A stretch of DNA of 39,862 nt from Bacteroidales bacterium (GTDB taxonomy: Bacteria; Bacteroidota; Bacteroidia; Bacteroidales; Paludibacteraceae). Shown piece after piece: positions 35,101 through 39,862 of the stretch. Made by a program: the position numbers and the translations under genes. The notes under the pieces are model-generated. The model saw only the letters and a list, made by a program, of their open reading frames with translations, was not told where the DNA came from and did no database searches. The DNA is taken from the NCBI GenBank assembly GCA_012518275.1, contig JAAYSS010000015.1:1-39862 (forward strand), written 5' to 3'. Within the stretch, counting starts at the first letter, position 1; the number at the start of each line of letters is the position of its first letter.

Positions 35101-38056
35101 GTCCTGCCACCTCAGTATTGACATTCATATACTGACCGAAGCAATTTTTAAAGATATATGACTGAAGATTTTCATACACAACGTCAAACAAAATCTTCTT
35201 TCCGTATGCCCCAACTTTCTCTCTAGATTTGTCTGGAATCATATTCAAATCATCAAAATCGTAACATTGATCCCAATACTTATTGTTCAAAGGGTACATA
35301 TCGGCATAGTCTGTGCCTGATGGATTGATACCAAGTTTTAAAAGCGCTTCGATTAATTCCCCATCAATTTGAGCATTGTCAGTAGAAATCATATTGTTTA
35401 GATCGATCACATCAACTTCAGGGATATAGTCTTCAATTTCTTGTTTCCTCGTTTCAATAGAATCAATATTATCAATTATTGCTAAGAGTGCATCCTTCTC
35501 AGTTTGAGACAGATCACTCTGATTAATTGTTCGCATAATTCTGCGATTGTCTCTTCCTTTGTCGATGTCGGTAATAACATCTTCTTTTACCATTCTTAAC
35601 TCCTCGCTCTCTACAGAATCTATCTTATCCTTGATAATTTTAATAAAGGCAAGACGTACCATATCTCGATAATGCTCACGAGAAACTAATTTTGATAGTT
35701 CTGCTGCATCTTGCCGACTATCTGAAAAAGAAATCAATTTAGAAAGGCTATTACCAGCTGCATCTAATTGGTAAAGAAGCTCCTTACTCAGTAATTGATT
35801 ATTCCTTCCCATACCAGTTCTAAAACTACGTATCGGTGATTGAGTATACTTACGCCATAAATAATCTTTATTACATGCAGGACACTTACAAGGAAGAGCT
35901 TTAAGAGTCACTTGCATATATTCACTAACCATATTATTATTTTCCCCCTTAGGATAGTAGTAAAAACCTCTTATGTATCTATTTTCATCAATACCTCTAT
36001 CTAAATAACTACTTATTGAGCCATCATAAGGATTTAGATATCCCTCTTTCCAAGCTCCATGGGCACCTTTGTTCCCATCTTCTGAAAGTGTATGTTTACC
36101 ATTGATATTAACAAGGCCAAAACGTTCATACGATTGTTCTCCTTCAGAATAATATCCATCTACACTTATTCCCTGTTTATTTGGCCAGAATACCACATAT
36201 TCTTCAATTGTCTTACGCTGAACCATAGGGGTTGCCTGCATATTCGGAATCTTCTCTATATCTGGTTGGTTTAAGGTCATGAGAATTCTATTATTATCAA
36301 TTACCTTACGATTTCCCCCAATGAAAAGCTCGCCACAACACTCGCAACGTAATAATTCCAGCATCTTATGTGAGCCATCTGGAGAAACTTCCTTTGGTTC
36401 ATAGCTCAGCTCTCCAATTGGACCTTTATCATCTCCGTCTGGTAACAATTCTCCCCACAACCCTTCGACGTACTTATAGAATTGATGAAAACGAATATTG
36501 GGTAATGCTTCGTTATTATTAACAGCACCTCTGAAGATAAGAAAGCCTCTTATTGCTTCAATTGACGGATTACCTGGTAGATTTTTGAGGTCTTTAATCG
36601 AAAATGCTCTATGTGGAGAAATATTTAGTAAATCCTGATAAATCCTTTCTGAAAAATCTCTAATAAATTCATCAAAAGAGCCTTCATAAGGAATACTTTC
36701 AAGGAATTGTTTTTGTGTAATTTCACGTTCCTCCTCATTCTGCAAGTAATAGAAATTTCTACCCTTTTTCTCATCCGAAACGAAAACCTCAAAACAGTTA
36801 TAATCCAAAGTGTCATCAGTAGGATTAAGAGGAAAGTCATATCCCTTTTGAATATGAAAAAGGGGCCCTTCACCGTATATGCCAAAAAAGTCCTGTAAAT
36901 ATGTTTCTGCATTATTTTCTATAGATGCACTTGAAGCATAAATCCTTAGCTGGGGATTTCTTTTTCCATACCTCATTGGAAGTACTCCAATTCGATTTAA
37001 AAACATTCTCAGAAGGAATGCCACTTCAGCACCTGCAGTTCCCCTATGCAGGTGTAGTTCATCTACTACAAGGTGAAAAACGGCATCAGAATTCTCTTCA
37101 AAATATTGCTTTGTGGCATCAAGCATTTTCTGCTCCTCAGATCTCATTAACATGATGCTCAACATACTAATGTTAGTAATAAGAATATCAGGGGGTGTTT
37201 CCTGCATATCTTCTCTCAGCAACATTTCAGCAGAGAAATGTTTATTGTCAAATCTTGGAATCACATAAATATCGTCAGAGTCAATTCCCACTTTATTTGT
37301 TAGTCGAGAACTTTTATCGGCCATTGACTCCAATGGGTTAATGTTTTTTTGATTATTCAAATCTGGCTTTCTCAACGTATTTCCATTATAGCTGCCAAAG
37401 AATATGCGATTACCATTACAATTATTATCCAAAAATCCTCTTACATTTTCTGAATCTAATGTTTTTCGAAGACGAGCAACTTGGTCTGCAACTAATGCAT
37501 TCATTGGATATAGGAGTAGAGTACGGATTGCTGCTGGGCGATCCTCTCCATTTCTCTGACTATTTAATTCTTTATACCAATTAGCATCGTAAGTGGCTCT
37601 GTTCCACTGATTAGCCTCACTTAACAGGGATGCCAATATCGGAAGCATAAAAGATTCAGTTTTACCAGATCCAGTCCCCGATGTGATCAATACATTCTCT
37701 CCTTTTCCATACCCATTCTTTAGCATTTCATACTGGTGACGATATGGGGTATAACTCATTAGCCCACTTTTGATGAATTCACTGAATTTTTCTGGTAATT
37801 TGCATTCGCAATCCCATTCATTACAAATCTGTTCAATTGTTTTATTTGAAGATTCATACTTAGGTAGGAGTTCGCAAAATAATTCACTATACAAATTGTT
37901 AGCCTCCTTCAGTAGATCATTTTTTCTATCATCAAGTGCGTCATCTTTAAAACGATACATCGTTGTGAAGTATCTGAGATAATTTTCATTGATTTTCTTA
38001 AATGCCCCAATGGGATCTTTGGATAAAAGCTTTTCGTATTCTGTACTCATTGCCAT
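32153..38056 (-). CDS. very large DEAD/DEAH-box helicase with DUF1998-like C-terminus (DruE-like)
   Basis: The product (1967 residues) is a superfamily 2 helicase of the size and type of DruE from Druantia phage-defence systems. Motor domain 1 is near the start: Q-like YTPYRHQ at 102-108, Walker A TSGTGSGKTE at 125-134, motif Ia LLYPMNALVADQ near 181-192, DELH box at 332-335 and motif III SSAS near 378. Motor domain 2 comes only after about 800 residues: EVGVDIGSLQ near 1209 and QRVGRAGRRGQ near 1240. Cysteine clusters lie near 572 (CECCGELF), 724 (CKCPACNK) and 1110-1128 (CDKCGC and CTNTAC). The C-terminal CDSSCPNCLNTFYNRG near 1802 is the DUF1998-type cluster. All motor motifs are intact. 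The partner gene ends 2 bases upstream. Confidence 0.85.
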   Translation of the reverse strand: MAMSTEYEKLLSKDPIGAFKKINENYLRYFTTMYRFKDDALDDRKNDLLKEANNLYSELFCELLPKYESSNKTIEQICNEWDCECKLPEKFSEFIKSGLMSYTPYRHQYEMLKNGYGKGENVLITSGTGSGKTESFMLPILASLLSEANQWNRATYDANWYKELNSQRNGEDRPAAIRTLLLYPMNALVADQVARLRKTLDSENVRGFLDNNCNGNRIFFGSYNGNTLRKPDLNNQKNINPLESMADKSSRLTNKVGIDSDDIYVIPRFDNKHFSAEMLLREDMQETPPDILITNISMLSIMLMRSEEQKMLDATKQYFEENSDAVFHLVVDELHLHRGTAGAEVAFLLRMFLNRIGVLPMRYGKRNPQLRIYASSASIENNAETYLQDFFGIYGEGPLFHIQKGYDFPLNPTDDTLDYNCFEVFVSDEKKGRNFYYLQNEEEREITQKQFLESIPYEGSFDEFIRDFSERIYQDLLNISPHRAFSIKDLKNLPGNPSIEAIRGFLIFRGAVNNNEALPNIRFHQFYKYVEGLWGELLPDGDDKGPIGELSYEPKEVSPDGSHKMLELLRCECCGELFIGGNRKVIDNNRILMTLNQPDIEKIPNMQATPMVQRKTIEEYVVFWPNKQGISVDGYYSEGEQSYERFGLVNINGKHTLSEDGNKGAHGAWKEGYLNPYDGSISSYLDRGIDENRYIRGFYYYPKGENNNMVSEYMQVTLKALPCKCPACNKDYLWRKYTQSPIRSFRTGMGRNNQLLSKELLYQLDAAGNSLSKLISFSDSRQDAAELSKLVSREHYRDMVRLAFIKIIKDKIDSVESEELRMVKEDVITDIDKGRDNRRIMRTINQSDLSQTEKDALLAIIDNIDSIETRKQEIEDYIPEVDVIDLNNMISTDNAQIDGELIEALLKLGINPSGTDYADMYPLNNKYWDQCYDFDDLNMIPDKSREKVGAYGKKILFDVVYENLQSYIFKNCFGQYMNVNTEVAGLGYVVSADVSNINEVITLSEMLSNYLEQSGLSVEGVINALIRVFGDHYRYNGDFKPKDWNNYNSYQKKVKNVIKKISELSKNNEQKLGNLLNVVLQNVATDQQGKLQLNKPLRFKLAHQGDPYYECDKCGCIHLHRGFGLCTNTACLKPLPDEISGYVEDLWESNYISFDVIVEPREPRRLHSEELTGQTDNQADRLLKFKDIILGDDEHQMANQIDLLSVTTTMEVGVDIGSLQAIYQGNVPPTRYNYQQRVGRAGRRGQAYSAAVTFCRGRSHDNYFYGEPMKIITDRVPDPTLAVNPNVGGIENLVILKRVILKHIIMLISADKEDWKVKGGTCGQLGGSEAETADWEGAVLPVIKEWFKDNEEEIDNVIRYYVAQYDQQDTLFNSLQEWIESTVDEMNTAVQNGTYKDNAQAIMEAGLLPIYGMPVVVRKFYHGGEIVQDDWRNYELYNRTIERPLELAISEFAPGAVKTKDSAEYVSAGITIPLDNITAPYSMDEIGEYQNKLNPLEHSYNITLLDNGNIGSISQYDSGEINPEEGTYRLVIPKAFRTEKIINNQGNSNAEDDTRTNFMPISVWVDVPNPNYNEIEGGTAIWSVWNGAHQFGNVWYINDNNGRLFEGRRAWKSYINKRKKIIKASEPKFIGGDLTDVDPDLLMNNAPNFMSFTHGDGWHGAENTETIALGAKKVTDILCLTLDLEKIPLELNLNANAYDGFSRSAIIAGFYSAATLIQRTFADSIDVQPEEIEISEVKIDPDSGMPSVYLNDKAANGAGFISLLLTEGNSEKIKLVEIMEDIVSENPNSEFIKKIRSEDHSCDSSCPNCLNTFYNRGLHHVLDWRLGMDIIKLMLDCNYNMGYENLADTPYHDLSDVFNKLGERIENSQPEGGLTYHHNEVSHPYFVSRDIFANEKREYLIHPFWRIDKFVRETGFYPQTSFKLFRNVKMDPEVCNIELEQYQDRGNEDNHQEAPQDDADGVYGPLG

Positions 38057-38058
38057 AC

Positions 38059-39862
38059 TTATTTTTTTATTATTGTAATTTCAACAATGTTTTCATCTTT
38101 ATTCTGGTTTTGTTGGACTCTTTCAATGTCCTCACTATTTGGAGTCCCATCAGTTAAAATCTGATTATTTAGTATTATGCTTGATAATTTATCTTCCAAG
38201 GATTTGCCTGCTACCTCATTAAATCCATCATTTGTCTTGTAATAAACTTTCTTAATACGATTAAGGGAAAAGGAGATGATTTCCCCTCTGCTTTTTAAGA
38301 CATACGAATCATTAAACGTTTCATCATCCTTCACAAGTGTCATCGTTAAACCAATATGCCTATTATTAATACTCAAATAAATAGCTGAAGAGGTTGTAAA
38401 ATCATCAATTCTCCTAGCAGACAATTTTTCTAAGGCTATCTGTAACTGTGTATAATCTAGGGTAGTTGCATGGGTTGAATATTTCCATCCATAAGTGATA
38501 GAAGATTCATTATCACCATCTTCAACTATAAATAATCTCTCATATGTTGGCAACCCTAAGTTGAGGTCACATAAAGCGATATCAAATAATTCGGGTATTG
38601 ACATCTCTTTTGAAAAAGTGATTTTCGAAAGATCAATCGTACTATTTGGAGTTCTTCTCATGATACAAACAGGTAAATCATGTTCGTTCAGACAGTACAA
38701 TTTGGCCAATTGGATAGGTATAGGATGAGTCTCATTATTCTCTCTAATATATGTCCTATGCTTGAAATATTCAGAATTTCTTTTTGTACATAATACTTTT
38801 CGATCCCCCTCACTAATTATACAAGGCGTGCCATATTCATTAGGAGTAAGATAATGATCACCTCGGATTTCTAATTGAAAGTGATCGGAAAAGCCGTTCA
38901 TATTTGCCATTATATCTATCACATCGTGCGAAGGCGGACAAACCAAAAGATGCCAATTCCCCCTCAATTCATACCCTGAAGAAGAAAGTAGTAACATATC
39001 AGGCAAGCATTGATACTCTGGATATGTCCCCAAATCAATGGGGTTATAGGGGGTACAACGCTTAATTTTTTTTTGATCAATTTTATTAATTAAACAGTCC
39101 CATTCCTTACAACTATATACTCCCTTAATCACATGAGCATTTATTAAGCCTCCTGCACCATCAAAGCTATAGTTTGTGGGAGAGAGGTAATAAGGAATTA
39201 GTTGATTGGTGTAGGCATGTTTTTCACTGTTGTAATGAGCTATCATATAACCAAGACGTCTCAAGGCATAGATCAGATTGTTACGCTTCCTCCTCGTTGG
39301 ATCAAGTCCATAATATTGGAGAACAAAATTTAACGCTGCAACTATTTTAGCCTGAGAGACACAGCCATTTTTATCAGCAACATCATAAAGTATCTGGATT
39401 AACATAAGTTTGTCATCCCAATTAGTATTTCTATCTTTTATCTCATTACTAATCTTTTTCTGATGTGGTCTAAAATCCAAAACACGATTTTGAGGTTTAT
39501 CTGTTGTCACTTCTCCCCAGCCGTTCATATAGTAAGATCTTGTTGTTCCATCCCAAGAGAAGTCCTCTATAATGTGCTCCGAAAGTTTATAATTTTTCCC
39601 ATTATTTGTAGTAACATACAAGTATCCACTTAATTGGTTTTCACTCGTTCTCGGTAATCTAAAATAGACCTTGTCGTTAGGAGATCCATAGAGATCTTCT
39701 ATTTCTGTCAATTCTGCATTCAGGCAGTCTGCTTTCCAAAACAATCTCTCCTCACTTGAAAGATTGATGGAAAACCAGCTACCAACACCATTCAGTTCAA
39801 AAGGATCTTCAAGCTTTTCTCTCCTTCGATTTTCTCTATTAACTCTATGTTCGTTATAACGA
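38059..39862 (-). CDS. partner protein of the large helicase, 5' end outside the window
   Basis: The frame ends 2 bases before the helicase start and is open without a stop to the window edge, so at least 600 residues are present and the N-terminus is missing. A TTG at 39744 gives a shorter reading, but the 39 codons upstream of it (including KLEDPFELNGVGSW) look like protein, so it is not the true start. I recognise no catalytic motif. Residues around 39250-39400 (VSQAKIVAALNFVLQYYG and IYALRRLGYM) could be a winged helix; the rest is mixed alpha/beta with a strand-rich C-terminus. In type III Druantia a single large protein, DruH, precedes DruE, and this could be its C-terminal part. That is inference from position and size. 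Confidence 0.75.
   Translation of the reverse strand, partial: RYNEHRVNRENRRREKLEDPFELNGVGSWFSINLSSEERLFWKADCLNAELTEIEDLYGSPNDKVYFRLPRTSENQLSGYLYVTTNNGKNYKLSEHIIEDFSWDGTTRSYYMNGWGEVTTDKPQNRVLDFRPHQKKISNEIKDRNTNWDDKLMLIQILYDVADKNGCVSQAKIVAALNFVLQYYGLDPTRRKRNNLIYALRRLGYMIAHYNSEKHAYTNQLIPYYLSPTNYSFDGAGGLINAHVIKGVYSCKEWDCLINKIDQKKIKRCTPYNPIDLGTYPEYQCLPDMLLLSSSGYELRGNWHLLVCPPSHDVIDIMANMNGFSDHFQLEIRGDHYLTPNEYGTPCIISEGDRKVLCTKRNSEYFKHRTYIRENNETHPIPIQLAKLYCLNEHDLPVCIMRRTPNSTIDLSKITFSKEMSIPELFDIALCDLNLGLPTYERLFIVEDGDNESSITYGWKYSTHATTLDYTQLQIALEKLSARRIDDFTTSSAIYLSINNRHIGLTMTLVKDDETFNDSYVLKSRGEIISFSLNRIKKVYYKTNDGFNEVAGKSLEDKLSSIILNNQILTDGTPNSEDIERVQQNQNKDENIVEITIIKK

Noticed and set aside
39742-39744. 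TTG as the true start of the helicase partner
   Set aside because: The same frame continues upstream for 39 codons to the window edge with protein-like sequence, so the gene is cut by the edge.

Overview
The window looks like a piece of a Bacteroidota chromosome, most likely order Bacteroidales. The signs are AT-rich DNA, promoters of the Bacteroidota type (TTG, about 19-20 bases, then TAnnTTTG), starts without clear Shine-Dalgarno sequences, a sodium-pump type methylmalonyl-CoA decarboxylase operon, TonB proteins with the FPGGE / MPxWIPG signature, a DUF5686 outer-membrane protein, DUF2200, surface lipoproteins and an animal-like NADP isocitrate dehydrogenase. No species name can be fixed from the sequence alone.

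Positions 1-27,000 are mostly ordinary chromosome. A leftward operon (epi, mmdA, oadG-like, biotin carrier; 175-3167) runs from a well-formed promoter to a strong terminator and serves the propionate/succinate pathway. Then come sufE and sufS, a zinc/cation diffusion facilitator, a barnase/barstar toxin-immunity pair, a lipoprotein alpha-amylase, tyrA, two TonB-family genes, a membrane-bound TPR/HTH regulator with a DUF5686 protein, DUF2200, a ketoacyl-ACP synthase III homologue, pepT, gcvT, tRNA-Lys(CTT), an OmpA-family lipoprotein, a zinc-finger membrane protein, trxB, a LolA-like protein, an OB-fold-like lipoprotein and icd. A deletion remnant of an IS982-family element (22214-22875) sits directly behind trxB.

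Positions 26,715-39,862 are accessory. A decayed IS30-family element (26715-27741), with both inverted repeats kept and four lesions in its transposase, marks the border. Behind it is a rightward module: a small unknown protein, an McrB-like AAA+ ATPase and an McrC-like PD-(D/E)XK nuclease, the last two overlapping by 8 bases. Facing it across a 453-base gene-free gap is a leftward module of a protein of at least 600 residues, cut by the window edge, followed 2 bases later by a 1967-residue DEAD/DEAH helicase with a DUF1998-like C-terminal zinc cluster. No DNA methyltransferase is visible.

The best candidate for a novel or poorly described system is this convergent pair of defence modules. 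The helicase gene and its partner resemble a Druantia-type (DruE-like) system. The McrBC-like operon carries an unrecognised first component and an unrecognised McrB N-terminal domain, so its target cannot be predicted from sequence.
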